A DNA stretch of 64,000 nt from contig NZ_JQLU01000004.1 in assembly GCF_000744375.1 (NCBI RefSeq), forward strand, positions 372,001 to 436,000, read 5' to 3'. Positions 47,523-57,141 of this stretch are shown in pieces. The notes below the pieces were generated by a model. The model ran no database searches and was not told the DNA's origin. It was given only the letters and a program-made list of their open reading frames with translations. Every line of letters begins with the position of its first letter. The stretch's first letter is position 1. The translations under genes were made by a program, and so were the position numbers. This stretch comes from Carnobacterium gallinarum DSM 4847. Lineage in GTDB: Bacteria; Bacillota; Bacilli; Lactobacillales; Carnobacteriaceae.

Positions 47523-49730
47523 TTATGAAGTCATTCGACGAACGCTATAAACTTCTGGAATAGTTTTGATTTTATCGACAATTTTTTCTAATTGATTCAG
47601 ATTTTGAATTCCAATAGTTAAGGTGATCGTCGCCATTTTATTATTGTCAACTTTCCCATTTACACTGGTTAAATTGCGTGTCATGCTATTCACAACTTGC
47701 AAGACTTCGTTTAACAACCCTGTTCGATTGTATCCCTCAACTTGAAGTTCTGCATCATATTCTTGACCTTTAGAAGCTGCGTCTTCCCACTCTACATCAA
47801 TTAAACGATTCTCAATATCATCGGCACCTTTAATATTCGGACAGTCTTCACGATGAATTGAAATTCCCCGCCCTTTGGTAATATACCCAACAATTTTATC
47901 CCCTGGAACTGGGCTACAACAGCGACTAATCCGAACCAACAGATTATCTACCCCTTGAATGACAATACCGCCTTCATGACGAACTTTCATTTTCTCAGGC
48001 TTTTTATCATTTTTCTTTTCAATGGTTTCCATTGTTTGAGTTTCTTTTTCTCGTTCACGACGCGCTTTTTCAGTTAAGCGATTGGCAATAATTAAAGCCG
48101 TCAATTCACCATAGCCAACAGCTGCAAATAAATCATCTTCCGTCGTAAAATTAAACCGTTCTAACAATTCTTTGATTGCTGTTTTTGTTATGAAATCTTT
48201 AGGAGCAAATTGCATCTCTTGTAATTGTTTTTCAATCATATCTTTGCCTTTTTCAATATTTATATCACGATCTTGCAATTTGAAAAAGCGTTTAATTTTA
48301 TTTTTTGCTTTACTTGTTGAAACGAGATTAATCCAGTCACGGCTTGGTCCAAATGAATTTGGTGAAGTCATTACGTCAACAATATCACCATTTTTCAGTT
48401 TGTAATTCAAAGGAACTATCTTTCCATTGACTTTAGCTCCAATCGTTTTATTACCGATTTCAGTATGAATATTAAAAGCAAAATCTAAAGGTCCTGCTCC
48501 AGATGGTAATTCACTAACGTCCCCTTTTGGAGTAAATACATAAACTTTATCTTTAAAAATATCTTCTTTGACACTTTCCATAAAATCACTAGCATCATTC
48601 GATTCATCTTGTAATTCGATAATATCTCTAAACCAGCTTAATTTCGTTCCAACGGCATCATTATTTTCAACTTTTTTAGTAATGCCCTCCTTATATGCCC
48701 AGTGAGCAGCAACCCCAAATTCGGCAACTTCATGCATTTCAAACGTTCGGATTTGAACTTCAACAGGATTTCCTCTTGGTCCAATTACAGTTGTGTGAAT
48801 CGATTGATACATATTGGCTTTTGGCATGGCAATGTAATCTTTAAACCGTCCCGGCATTGGTTTCCATCTAGTATGGATTGCCCCTAAAACTGCATAACAA
48901 TCTTTGATAGAATCGACCATTACCCGAATCGCTAAAAGATCATAAATTTCATTAAACTGCTTTTTTTGATCCTTCATTTTACGATAAATGGAATAAATAT
49001 GTTTTGGACGTCCATAAATTTCTGCTTTTAATTTTAATTCATCTACTGATTGTTGAATTTTATCAATTGAATCAGCGATATAAGCTTCACGTTCCTCGCG
49101 TTTAGAATTCATTAAATGAACTATGCGATAATATTGTTGTGGATTTAAATAACGAAGAGAAGTATCCTCTAGTTCCCATTTAATCCGGCTCATCCCTAAA
49201 CGATGTGCTAACGGCGCATAAATTTCTAACGTTTCATTCGCGATCCGACGTTGCTTGTCTGCTCGATGATGTTTTAATGTCCGTAAGTTATGCAAACGGT
49301 CAGCTAGCTTCACCATAATTACACGTAAATCTTGCGCCATCGCTAATAACATTTTCCGATGATTCTCTGCTTGTTGTTCTTCGTGGGATTTGTATTTAAT
49401 CTTCCCTAACTTTGTTACGCCATCTACTAACATCGCCACTTCTGGTGAAAACTCTTTAGCAATATCAGCTAATGTACGATCTGTATCTTCCACAACATCG
49501 TGAAGAAAACCTGTAGCAACTGTTGCAGGATCCATTTTTAACTCTGCTAAAATTGCTGCCACTTGAATAGGATGAATAATATATTCTTCTCCTGATTTAC
49601 GGTATTGACCTTCGTGGGCCTTAGTTGCGTAATCACAGGCTTTTTTTATAAAGGCAACATGCTCGCTGTTCATATAAGTTGACGTTAATGCAACAACTTC
49701 TCCAGCAGAATAATTTTTATTTTTTGGCAT
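47523..49730 (-). CDS. rel: Bifunctional (p)ppGpp synthetase/hydrolase Rel
   Basis: A 735-residue long RSH enzyme controlling the stringent response. The HD hydrolase domain (about 45-150) has GFLHDVVEDTDRT. The synthetase domain (about 235-350) has the RxKD-type loop RFKDYIAMPKANMYQSIHTT, which marks bifunctional Rel rather than RelA. The TGS domain (about 390-455, VYVFTPKGDVSELPSGAGPL), a CC/zinc-finger region (SRCCSPVPGD near 602) and a C-terminal ACT domain follow. All residues that separate active hydrolase from dead HD appear intact. Widely named relA in Firmicutes. Confidence 0.97.
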   Translation of the reverse strand: MPKNKNYSAGEVVALTSTYMNSEHVAFIKKACDYATKAHEGQYRKSGEEYIIHPIQVAAILAELKMDPATVATGFLHDVVEDTDRTLADIAKEFSPEVAMLVDGVTKLGKIKYKSHEEQQAENHRKMLLAMAQDLRVIMVKLADRLHNLRTLKHHRADKQRRIANETLEIYAPLAHRLGMSRIKWELEDTSLRYLNPQQYYRIVHLMNSKREEREAYIADSIDKIQQSVDELKLKAEIYGRPKHIYSIYRKMKDQKKQFNEIYDLLAIRVMVDSIKDCYAVLGAIHTRWKPMPGRFKDYIAMPKANMYQSIHTTVIGPRGNPVEVQIRTFEMHEVAEFGVAAHWAYKEGITKKVENNDAVGTKLSWFRDIIELQDESNDASDFMESVKEDIFKDKVYVFTPKGDVSELPSGAGPLDFAFNIHTEIGNKTIGAKVNGKIVPLNYKLKNGDIVDVMTSPNSFGPSRDWINLVSTSKAKNKIKRFFKLQDRDINIEKGKDMIEKQLQEMQFAPKDFITKTAIKELLERFNFTTEDDLFAAVGYGELTALIIANRLTEKARREREKETQTMETIEKKNDKKPEKMKVRHEGGIVIQGVDNLLVRISRCCSPVPGDKIVGYITKGRGISIHREDCPNIKGADDIENRLIDVEWEDAASKGQEYDAELQVEGYNRTGLLNEVLQVVNSMTRNLTSVNGKVDNNKMATITLTIGIQNLNQLEKIVDKIKTIPEVYSVRRMTS

Positions 49731-49837
49731 AAGGTCACCTTCTTTCTATTAAAGTATAATTATTTTTTACGGTTTCAGCCTTTTAAGTAGTTTATTCACA
49801 GCACTTAAAAAGAAAAAATATTTAGTTCATTAAAATT

Positions 49838-49867
49838 GAAAAAATAAGCACCCAAAATCGAGTGCTT
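49838..49867 (-). terminator. Terminator after the M23 peptidase gene
   Basis: A 6-bp stem AAGCAC / GTGCTT (49846-49851 with 49862-49867, extendable) followed on the minus strand by ATTTTTTCAATTTT. Confidence 0.7.
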
Positions 49868-49930
49868 TTTCTTGATACACTTTGTTTTATTATAACTTTT
49901 CTAGTCTATAATTTCAAACAGAAAAATTAG

Positions 49931-51055
49931 CTACTCATATTCTATTCCTAATAATGGTGCCGGATCAACAACTGCACCCATACCACCCATTAACGTTGTT
50001 CGGACTTCAAAATGTAAGTGCGCACCATCTGATTGTCCTGTAGCGCCAACTTTCCCAATAACTTGACCTATTTCAACCTGTTCGCCGACTTTTACAAGTA
50101 ATTCCGATTGATGGGCATACAGCGTCCATGTCCCATTAGTATGACGCAACAAAACAACTTTACCATAACCCTCAAAAGATGCGCCATCCTCTTGTGCGAT
50201 AACTACTTCTCCAGCCATAGCTGCATGAATCTTTGTTCCTATTGCTGAGGCAAAATCAATACCTTTATGGAAACCATTGCTATCATATCCAGTTCGCACA
50301 CCAAATTTTGATGAAACAGGATCCGTAACAGGTAACTTAAAACCAAATTGAAGAGCGGTTTGTTGTGTGTCCTCGGTTATCATGTCATTACTGCTGACTG
50401 CTTTTATTAACTGTTTTGTCAAATCTTCGTTGCGTTTATCCCACAATAAAATTTGTTGCTGATGCGCTGTTTTTACAGCTTCTAACTGCTCAGGAATGAC
50501 TCCCGATTCTGGTTTTGAATCAGCTATTTCTTCAACTAACAATTCCTTAGCTAAATTTTGCCTTTTCAAATTAAATTGTTGCTGGAGCAATTCAGCAACA
50601 ATGAGTTTTTTTTGTTCAGCTACTTCTTTAATTTGCGCCTCAATAATCGGAATTTCTTTTACTTCTAGAAAGACTAACGGTTTCTCTAATTCAACTTTTT
50701 GTAGCTTGTTTTCGTCAAATATTACCTTCTTATCTATTAAAGATGGTACATTTTGTTGAAGAAATTCAGTTAATTTATCATTTTGAACCTTTTGTTGTTG
50801 CTCGGTCACTTTCCTCTCAGCAATTTTCATTTCTAGACCTTTAATTTGTTCATTGAATGTTGAGATAGTTGCATCTGCTTGTAATAGAGAATCATTTAAT
50901 TGAGTAATATGTTCTTCAATTTCTGCAAATTGAGTATGTATTTCAGTTAATTTTTGCTCATTTTCAGTTGCTTGCACATGACTTGAATGAAAACAAAATC
51001 CTATTGATAAAGTTAATCCAACAAAATAAATTAAGTACTGCTTCTTTGGCTTCAC
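49931..51055 (-). CDS. Secreted coiled-coil protein with M23 (LytM/EnvC-like) domain
   Basis: A 374-residue exported protein. The signal peptide covers about 1-29 (HSSHVQA end). A long coiled-coil region (about 30-225) contains FAEIEEHITQLNDSLLQAD. The C-terminal M23 domain (about 250-365) has zinc ligands in FHKGIDFASAIGT (H-x3-D) and GAHLHFEVR (HxH) with the conserved YAHQSELL, so it may be an active endopeptidase. The architecture recalls EnvC/PcsB-type division hydrolase regulators. It is a single gene upstream of rel on the same strand, separated by a terminator. Confidence 0.9.
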   Translation of the reverse strand: MKPKKQYLIYFVGLTLSIGFCFHSSHVQATENEQKLTEIHTQFAEIEEHITQLNDSLLQADATISTFNEQIKGLEMKIAERKVTEQQQKVQNDKLTEFLQQNVPSLIDKKVIFDENKLQKVELEKPLVFLEVKEIPIIEAQIKEVAEQKKLIVAELLQQQFNLKRQNLAKELLVEEIADSKPESGVIPEQLEAVKTAHQQQILLWDKRNEDLTKQLIKAVSSNDMITEDTQQTALQFGFKLPVTDPVSSKFGVRTGYDSNGFHKGIDFASAIGTKIHAAMAGEVVIAQEDGASFEGYGKVVLLRHTNGTWTLYAHQSELLVKVGEQVEIGQVIGKVGATGQSDGAHLHFEVRTTLMGGMGAVVDPAPLLGIEYE

Positions 51056-51196
51056 ACTGACCTCTCCTTTACAGAGTATTCTTCTTGCTAAGTCAATAAC
51101 CAGTGTAGCATAACCAGTATTTTTTAATCGCCTTTTTTCCTAACAATTTAATGACAAATATATGACGTATAGATGAACGTCTGTCATATTATTAAT

Positions 51197-51243
51197 TTTA
51201 AAAAATAGCCTAGCTTAGAAGATTCTTCTTCCAAGCTAGGCTA
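51197..51243 (-). terminator. Intrinsic terminator after deoC
   Basis: An 11-bp perfect stem (51206-51216 with 51233-51243) followed on the minus strand by TTTTTTAAAATT. Confidence 0.9.
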
Positions 51244-51252
51244 AGGATTTTC

Positions 51253-51924
51253 TTAATAATCACTTGCAGCTGTTTGACCTTCCATAATTGCAACGCCACT
51301 AGAAGCACCTAAACGAGTTGCTCCAGCATCGATAAAGGCTTGGGCATCAGCTAAACTACGAACACCACCACTAGCTTTAACACCCATTTCTGGTCCAACT
51401 GTTCCACGCATTAATTTTACATCTTCTACCGTTGCTCCACCTGTTGAAAAACCAGTAGATGTTTTAACAAAATCAGCTCCTGCTTTTTTAGCTAATTCAC
51501 AAGCTCTAACTTTTTCTTCTTCTGTTAGTAAAGACGTTTCAATAATTACTTTTGAAATCGCACGATCTTTAGCAACATCTACTACACCTTGGATATCTCT
51601 AATGACTAATTCATCATCATGATCCTTTAGTGCACCAATATTAATAACCATATCAACTTCATTTGCACCATTGGCAATGGCTTCATTGGCTTCATATGCT
51701 TTCACTTCTGATGTATTTGCTCCTAAAGGAAAACCAATAACCGTACAGACTTTTACATCACTTTCAGTTAAGAATGCTGCAGCTTTACTCACCCAAGTTG
51801 GGTTAATACAAACAGACATAAAATCATATTTTTTAGCTTCATCACAAAGAACTTTAATTTGTTCCTCAGTCGCTTCTGGCTTTAATAAAGTATGGTCAAT
51901 ATATTTATTTAAATTTTCAATCAT
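51253..51924 (-). CDS. deoC: Deoxyribose-phosphate aldolase
   Basis: A 223-residue class I aldolase splitting 2-deoxyribose-5-phosphate into glyceraldehyde-3-phosphate and acetaldehyde during deoxynucleoside use. The opening [33 protein letters not shown] (near 83-101), KVIIETSLL with the region before the Schiff-base Lys, [16 protein letters not shown] (Lys near 155) and VKASGGVRS (near 182-190) are intact. It has its own promoter 50 bases upstream and a terminator. No deo operon partner (deoB, pdp) lies beside it, so it is a stand-alone copy here. Confidence 0.96.
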   Translation of the reverse strand: MIENLNKYIDHTLLKPEATEEQIKVLCDEAKKYDFMSVCINPTWVSKAAAFLTESDVKVCTVIGFPLGANTSEVKAYEANEAIANGANEVDMVINIGALKDHDDELVIRDIQGVVDVAKDRAISKVIIETSLLTEEEKVRACELAKKAGADFVKTSTGFSTGGATVEDVKLMRGTVGPEMGVKASGGVRSLADAQAFIDAGATRLGASSGVAIMEGQTAASDY

Positions 51925-51960
51925 GTTATTTCCTACTTTCTATTTACATTTTGTCTCTTC

Positions 51961-51990
51961 ATTATACCTTACTTTTCTGTCTTCTGACAA
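51961..51990 (-). promoter_or_regulatory. Promoter of deoC
   Basis: On the minus strand: TTGTCA (51985-51990), an 18-base spacer and TATAAT (51961-51966) preceded by GG. Confidence 0.75.
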
Positions 51991-52006
51991 AGAAAAATCT
52001 TCTCAT

Positions 52007-52765
52007 TTACTGATTTAATTCCATTTGATAAGATAACGCCGACAATGCATAAAGCGGTGCCGTTTCAGTTCTTAAAATCCGTGGTCCTAATGCACAACAT
52101 GTGAAACCAGCAGCTACTAGCGAATCAATCTCCTGCTCTGATAAACCACCTTCTGGACCAAATAAAAAGAGTATCTTCTCACCAGAAGTTAACCTTTTCA
52201 ATGCTTTTGCTAAATTTTGTTCTTCACCTAACTTAGCACTTTCTTCATAAGCAACAATTAATTGATCGTAATTTTTACTAATTGCAATAATCTGAGCCAG
52301 TGTATGAACTTCTTCTACAACTGGAATTTGGCGACGTTGAGCCTGTTCAGCAGCCTCTAAAGCAATTTTTTCTAGTCGCTGAATTTTTTTAGGCGCTTTT
52401 TTGGCATCCCATTTAGTAATTGAAAAAGTAGCAGCAAAAGGAATAAACGTCATTGCTCCTAATTCCGTTCCTTTTTGAACAATTAGTTCTAACTTGTCCC
52501 CTTTTGGCAATCCACTGACAATTGTGACGTCTACTGGAAGTTCTTTATCTTGGATTTCATCTTTAATCCATATCAATGTTAGGTTTTCTTCATTAATTTC
52601 TTGGATTTCAGCAATAAATGCTTGGCTATTGGGCATCACTAAATAAACTTTATGTCCCGGTTTCATTCGCATCACTCGGACCATATGATGATAGTGATCT
52701 TCTGTTAAATAGATTTTTTCTTTTTGATAATTTGGCAATGTTTCCTTTAAAAAATAACGTTGCAT
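52007..52765 (-). CDS. rsmE: 16S rRNA (uracil(1498)-N3)-methyltransferase
   Basis: A 252-residue SPOUT-class methyltransferase modifying U1498 of 16S rRNA. An N-terminal PUA-like domain (about 1-70, HHMVRVMRMKPGHKVYL) leads to the knotted catalytic domain with SGLPKGDKLELIVQKGTELG (near 88-107), ILFLFGPEGGLSEQEID (near 197) and the final LGPRILRTETAPLYALSAL. It starts four bases after the prmA stop, so it is co-transcribed with prmA and the genes upstream. Confidence 0.96.
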   Translation of the reverse strand: MQRYFLKETLPNYQKEKIYLTEDHYHHMVRVMRMKPGHKVYLVMPNSQAFIAEIQEINEENLTLIWIKDEIQDKELPVDVTIVSGLPKGDKLELIVQKGTELGAMTFIPFAATFSITKWDAKKAPKKIQRLEKIALEAAEQAQRRQIPVVEEVHTLAQIIAISKNYDQLIVAYEESAKLGEEQNLAKALKRLTSGEKILFLFGPEGGLSEQEIDSLVAAGFTCCALGPRILRTETAPLYALSALSYQMELNQ

Positions 52766-52769
52766 GTCA

Positions 52770-53717
52770 TTATTCCTCCGCAGGTTTTCTCGCTATGATC
52801 GCAAACCAATCTTTCATTTGTAAAATTTGTTCAATATCAAATCCTTGTGAAAGTAAATTTTCAATGACTTCATCGCGTTTGCTTTCAATAATTCCAGAGG
52901 TGATAAATAGACCGTTTGGTTTTAATACACGCCATGCATCTTCTACTAATAATAAAATAATTTCTGCTAAAATATTCGCCATGACAATATCGGCTTCAAT
53001 TGTAATTCCTTTTAAAAGATCATTAGCTGCAACTGGCACATCTTTAGCATACTCATTTAAAATCATGTTTTCCTTAGCTGCACGAACAGCAACTTCATCT
53101 AAATCATAGGCAAAAACGTCTCCTGCTCCTAGCGCCTTACTAGCAATACTTAACACACCAGAACCTGTTCCAACATCTAGTAAAGTTTCACCGCCAATAA
53201 TTGTCGTTTCTAGAGCTTGCATCGATAAGCGCGTTGTTGGATGTGTTCCTGTCCCAAAGGCCAAACCTGGATCTAAACGAATTACTCGTTCATCGGCAAA
53301 CTTTGGCGTATAGTCTTCCCAACTAGGAACAACCGTCATAAAGCGAGTAATTTGTAGTGGGTGATAGTATTTTTTCCAAGCAGTTGCCCAGCTTGTCTCA
53401 TTTACTTCACTAGTTTCTAAACGATTTTCTCCAATATCTAAGCCAAATTCTTTCAATTCTAGAATACGTTGTTTAATAACAGGTAAAATTTCTGGTAAAA
53501 AGAGCGTTTCTGGGAAATACGCTTTAATAATTACCCCAGTTTCTGGAAAATCTGCTTGATCTAATGCCCAAATTTCACCAAAACCATCATCTGGCGTATC
53601 ATTAAAATCAGCCATATCTTCAATAGATACGCCACTTGTTCCTGCTTCAACTAAAATATTTGATACTGCCTCAACGGCTTCGCTTGCTGTTAATACACTT
53701 ACTTCTGTCCATTTCAT
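52770..53717 (-). CDS. prmA: Ribosomal protein L11 methyltransferase
   Basis: A 315-residue class I SAM methyltransferase that trimethylates ribosomal protein L11. An N-terminal substrate-binding domain (about 1-90, EVSVLTASEAVEAVSNIL) is followed by the linker and catalytic domain. Its motifs are LDPGLAFGTGTHPTTRL (near 148-164), LLDVGTGSGVLSIAS (near 178) and MANILAEIILLL (near 245, the NPPY-like region). It sits between DUF3013 and rsmE in a run of four co-directional genes; the prmA-rsmE pair is common in Firmicutes. Confidence 0.96.
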   Translation of the reverse strand: MKWTEVSVLTASEAVEAVSNILVEAGTSGVSIEDMADFNDTPDDGFGEIWALDQADFPETGVIIKAYFPETLFLPEILPVIKQRILELKEFGLDIGENRLETSEVNETSWATAWKKYYHPLQITRFMTVVPSWEDYTPKFADERVIRLDPGLAFGTGTHPTTRLSMQALETTIIGGETLLDVGTGSGVLSIASKALGAGDVFAYDLDEVAVRAAKENMILNEYAKDVPVAANDLLKGITIEADIVMANILAEIILLLVEDAWRVLKPNGLFITSGIIESKRDEVIENLLSQGFDIEQILQMKDWFAIIARKPAEE

Positions 53718-53740
53718 TTATCGTCTCCTGCTTTCCTTTA

Positions 53741-54232
53741 TTAATATTTAGGATAGGATACAAGAGTTGCATCGTATCTTCCGGTTTCTTTTAATGTTTC
53801 AATCGTTCCAAGAAAAGCTTGTTGATCCCAGTTCATTTCAAAACTTTCAATTGTTGGATCTGTTGCAAAATCCATTAAATCAGCATGACCTTCTGTAACA
53901 ACAATTCGTAAATATTTGGCTACTGCTTCTATTAATCCTTTTTCAATCCCTTTTTTACTATCAAAGGGAATCCCAATAAGGTAATCCTCTAATTCAATTT
54001 TTGATTTTGTCGGATCATAGAATACAATTCCGTCTTCAAATTCAATAATATCATTTTCACTAACAGTTCCTTCAACATCTTCAATCACTTCACTGCTATC
54101 TGTTTCAACAAATAAAGTAAAATAAATTTCAATTCCATGTTGACGTTTGTTCCATTGAATCAACCAATCAAATTCTAAATTGGCTTCCTCCAACACAGTA
54201 GTAATATACTCAATTAAATCTTCTTTTGCCAT
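53741..54232 (-). CDS. DUF3013 family protein
   Basis: A 163-residue acidic soluble protein of the DUF3013 family, found largely in Lactobacillales. It begins KEDLIEYITTVLEEANLEFDW, has alternating strand-like segments in the middle (IEIYFTLFVETDS, IEFEDGIVFYDPTKSKI) and ends MNWDQQAFLGTIETL. No catalytic motif is visible and function is unknown. It lies 23 bases upstream of prmA in the same run, a frequent arrangement in the order, which suggests a connection with translation or simple operon conservation. Confidence 0.9.
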   Translation of the reverse strand: MAKEDLIEYITTVLEEANLEFDWLIQWNKRQHGIEIYFTLFVETDSSEVIEDVEGTVSENDIIEFEDGIVFYDPTKSKIELEDYLIGIPFDSKKGIEKGLIEAVAKYLRIVVTEGHADLMDFATDPTIESFEMNWDQQAFLGTIETLKETGRYDATLVSYPKY

Positions 54233-54250
54233 TTTATTACCCTCACTTTT

Positions 54251-54868
54251 TTAATTTTCTATCCAACCATGATCTAGTTCTTTCTTACCTTTTATCCTTG
54301 AAACATAGGGATTCCCTTTCACACTATAACGCAATAAAGCGTCTGTCCACTCCCCTTTATTCGGAATTCCAATTCTTTTAGAACTATCAATTTTTTTAGG
54401 ATAACGCCGTTCATCCATTGTAATAACTAATGGCGGCGTACACGCCCAAGTACCATCATCAGTTTTATCAATAGCAAAGGCTTTAGTTAATTTCCCTGGT
54501 CCATCCGTCAGTGAAATGCCTGTTTGTTGTCGGCGTTCTTCCATTAATGAAATTCCTTCATAAGGTTCCAAAGCTCGAATTAAAATAGCTTCTGGAATAT
54601 CCTTTTTTTGAACAACTAAATTCAACATTTGGTGGGTATGCATACTATATACATAGATTGTCCCTGCTTTTTCATACATAGATTCCAAGCGTGGAGTTCT
54701 TTTTCCAGCAAAACTATGAGCAGCAGCATCCAATTCACCTAAGTAGGCTTCTGTTTCAACAATCCAACCAGAAGTTCGTCCATTTGGCGTTTCTTTGACT
54801 ACAAGCATTCCTAATAACTCTTTAGCGATTTCTTCCGTTGTTTTGGTAGAATCTAGCCAACTAATCAT
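54251..54868 (-). CDS. DNA-3-methyladenine glycosylase (AAG/MPG family)
   Basis: A 205-residue alkylation-repair glycosylase of the mammalian-type AAG/MPG family, excising 3-methyladenine and related lesions. Signature segments are GRTSGWIVETEAYLGELDAAAHS (near 30-52, containing the catalytic Glu), YEKAGTIYVYSMHTHQMLN (near 65-83) and LTDGPGKLTKAFAID (near 127-141). Typical length. It is the first gene of the run ending with rsmE, with an 18-base gap to DUF3013. Confidence 0.94.
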   Translation of the reverse strand: MISWLDSTKTTEEIAKELLGMLVVKETPNGRTSGWIVETEAYLGELDAAAHSFAGKRTPRLESMYEKAGTIYVYSMHTHQMLNLVVQKKDIPEAILIRALEPYEGISLMEERRQQTGISLTDGPGKLTKAFAIDKTDDGTWACTPPLVITMDERRYPKKIDSSKRIGIPNKGEWTDALLRYSVKGNPYVSRIKGKKELDHGWIEN

Positions 54869-55018
54869 ACTACGCCTCCTTACTTTTACAAGTAATTGCC
54901 TTCCTTAGTATACAATAAAATTTGATTTTTCGTTATAAAAATCCGTTTATTTTAACAAATAGATTAATTCTTAGGAACTTTTTTGATAGCTACTATGTTA
55001 TCTAATCATTTTTTTGGA

Positions 55019-55045
55019 TTGACAGCCTATTTTTTATTCTATAAA
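55019..55045 (+). promoter_or_regulatory. Probable promoter of the acetyltransferase gene
   Basis: TTGACA (55019-55024) and TATAAA (55040-55045) with a 15-base spacer, slightly short of optimal, about 28 bases before the start codon. Confidence 0.55.
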
Positions 55046-55073
55046 CTAGTTAAAATGATTGGGAGGGCTTAAC

Positions 55074-55631
55074 ATGGAAAAGTACTTATATTTATTATTT
55101 AGTCATCAAGAAATAATGGGTGATCGCATTTTATTACGCCCTGTTCAATTAAGTGATGCTGAAGATATGTTTGACTATGCTAGCGACGAAGAAACCACTC
55201 AGTTTGTCTTTCCATGTAACAAAACTATTGAGGATGCAGAAAAATCAATTGCGGCTTATTTTTTAAAGGAACCTGCTGGGAAATATGCAGTTGTTTTAAA
55301 AAAAAATAATAAGATGATTGGGACAATTGACTTACGTGTTGAAGCCACAAATAAAAGCGCCGAATTGGGCTATGTTTTAAATAAAGCGTATTGGGGAAAA
55401 GGCTATATGACTGAAAGCGGCAAACTTTTGCTTGATTTTGCCTTTACTATTCTTAATCTCGAAAAAGTTTATTCGCTTCACGACTCTGATAATACATCAT
55501 CTGGCAAAGTTATGAAACGTTTAGGTATGACCTACGAAGGAACATTACGCAAAAATCGGCTACATAAAGAAAAATGGTCAGATGATTGTTATTATTCAAT
55601 TCTAAAAGAAGAATACTTCATTTCTCAGTAA
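55074..55631 (+). CDS. GNAT family N-acetyltransferase (RimJ/RimL type)
   Basis: A 185-residue acetyl-CoA-dependent acetyltransferase of the RimJ/RimL-like GNAT group. It shows ILLRPVQLSDAEDMFDYASD near the start, the strand IGTIDLRVE, acetyl-CoA-binding ELGYVLNKAYWGKGYMTE (near 100-118) and a C-terminal MKRLGMTYEGTLRKN (near 152-166). The start is ATG 55074 because GGGAGG is seven bases upstream; an earlier in-frame ATG at 55059 has no site. The target could be a ribosomal protein, a small amine or a peptide and cannot be read from sequence. Single gene. Confidence 0.9.
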   Translation: MEKYLYLLFSHQEIMGDRILLRPVQLSDAEDMFDYASDEETTQFVFPCNKTIEDAEKSIAAYFLKEPAGKYAVVLKKNNKMIGTIDLRVEATNKSAELGYVLNKAYWGKGYMTESGKLLLDFAFTILNLEKVYSLHDSDNTSSGKVMKRLGMTYEGTLRKNRLHKEKWSDDCYYSILKEEYFISQ

Positions 55632-55674
55632 AAAAAGCTGAAATCTTAGTCCTTTAAGATTTCAGCTTTTTTTT
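55630..55674. terminator. Bidirectional terminator
   Basis: A 12-bp perfect stem AGCTGAAATCTT / AAGATTTCAGCT (55636-55647 with 55656-55667) with A6 and T8 flanks, shared by the convergent acetyltransferase and sirtuin genes. Confidence 0.92.
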
Positions 55675-56404
55675 AAACTTTTAATTGCTTAAAGGTTTCC
55701 CCAACAGCATCAATAATCGTTAAATCAGCTTCTGTTGCTTGTTGTAAACTCGTTTTATTGATAAGAATTAATTTTTTCCCTTTGAAATAGTGAATTAATC
55801 CGTTCGCTGGATATACCGATAATGATGTTCCAGCAATAATCATAACATCCGCTTCAGAAATTGCAGTAATGCTGGCTGTTAATACCGTTTCATCTAGGGC
55901 CTCACCATATAGGACAACATTGGGTCGCACGATACCGTTATCTAATGTACAGCGGGGAATTCCGTCTTTATCTAATTTTAGTTCCTCAAGAGCATAGTCT
56001 TTCTGACAAATTAAACAATGATTTTGATGAATCGCACCATGTAATTCTAAGACATACTGACTTCCTGCTAATTGATGCAAACCATCAATATTTTGTGTAA
56101 CTACAGTAACGTTCTTACCACTTTTTTCTAAACTAGCTAAATAATCATGAGCTGGATTTGGTCTTGCCTGAGGATAAACTAAATGTTTAAAATAATAATC
56201 AAAAAATAACGCTGGATGTTCTGCTAAAAACCAGTCGCTAATAATTTCTTCTGCTAAATATCCAATTCCTGTTTTTTGATTATAAATACCATCCGCAGAT
56301 CGGAAATCTGGAATTCCACTTTCTGTTGAGACCCCTGCTCCACCAAAAAAGACTATTTTTTTGCTATTATTCATATAATTTTGTAAGGTATCTAGTTCTT
56401 CCAC
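55673..56404 (-). CDS. NAD-dependent protein deacylase (sirtuin)
   Basis: A Sir2-family enzyme removing acyl groups from lysines using NAD. Motifs: GGAGVSTESGIPDFRS, TQNIDGLHQLAG, catalytic His in LELHGAIH, and IIAGTSLSVYPANGLI. The zinc module has CLIC, but its second half reads RCTLDNGIVRP, where a second CxxC is usual, so the fourth ligand is Asp or missing. I favour GTG 56404 as start because GGATGGTG lies seven bases upstream; TTG 56431 would add nine residues without a good site. Single gene ending at a bidirectional terminator. Confidence 0.92.
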   Translation of the reverse strand: MEELDTLQNYMNNSKKIVFFGGAGVSTESGIPDFRSADGIYNQKTGIGYLAEEIISDWFLAEHPALFFDYYFKHLVYPQARPNPAHDYLASLEKSGKNVTVVTQNIDGLHQLAGSQYVLELHGAIHQNHCLICQKDYALEELKLDKDGIPRCTLDNGIVRPNVVLYGEALDETVLTASITAISEADVMIIAGTSLSVYPANGLIHYFKGKKLILINKTSLQQATEADLTIIDAVGETFKQLKV

Positions 56405-56556
56405 TTTTTTGCACCATCCTGTTTCTGACAATTCTTACTGCTATGATACCATATCTTATTAAATTTAAACGGAATTTAACTATTCTTTTATCCAACTTTA
56501 TATTACAATAAATAAGAACATAAAAATGAGTCGCTACTCAAATACAGGAGGAACTT

Positions 56557-57135
56557 ATGGCCAATAGTTACTTATATCCCAGAAAACAAAAAAAATTCAA
56601 AAAAACTAAGATTACATTGTTCTTGATTTTGCTCATCTGCATACTTTTAGCTAGTTTTTATTTTTATAAAACAAAAGTAAAAAATGAAACAATGGTTTTG
56701 CAATCTCCAATTGTATTTATTCAAAAAACCGAAAGAACAAGTACTTCTCAACCTCGTAATCAAGATCAAACTAGCACATTTAAAAAGATTAAATTTGCAG
56801 TCACAAATAAACAACTTATTGAAAACCAAGTAAATGGAACATCCAATGTTTTAGTAACTTATGATGTTTCCATAACAAATAGTAGCAAAGAATCCATTAA
56901 ATTTGCTGAAACAGATTTTACTCTTGTTCAAAATGGTACACGCTATACTGGCATGATAGATAACTCTTCAAAACAAGAAACTTTCAAATCTGAAGCAATC
57001 AAGCCAAGTAAAAATTTAACCCGTACGATTATTTTTTCAGTTAGTCCTGAGATTGCTAAATCGGCTGATTTCAATCTAATGATTTCTAATGATAGCTGGA
57101 ATAATCAACAAACGACTATTCCGTTAAACAATTAA
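56557..57135 (+). CDS. Membrane-anchored protein with DUF4352/DUF5067-like domain
   Basis: A 192-residue protein. The basic N-terminus (KQKKFKKTK) and single membrane helix (about 20-40) form a signal anchor placing the rest outside. The external part (about 75-190) is beta-rich, with VLVTYDVSITNSSKESIKF and FTLVQNGTRYTG. This is the immunoglobulin-like pattern of small extracellular domains such as DUF4352/DUF5067. The assignment is by feel, not by a firm motif. AGGAGG precedes the ATG. Single gene with its own terminator; function unknown. Confidence 0.75.
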   Translation: MANSYLYPRKQKKFKKTKITLFLILLICILLASFYFYKTKVKNETMVLQSPIVFIQKTERTSTSQPRNQDQTSTFKKIKFAVTNKQLIENQVNGTSNVLVTYDVSITNSSKESIKFAETDFTLVQNGTRYTGMIDNSSKQETFKSEAIKPSKNLTRTIIFSVSPEIAKSADFNLMISNDSWNNQQTTIPLNN

Positions 57136-57141
57136 ACCAAT

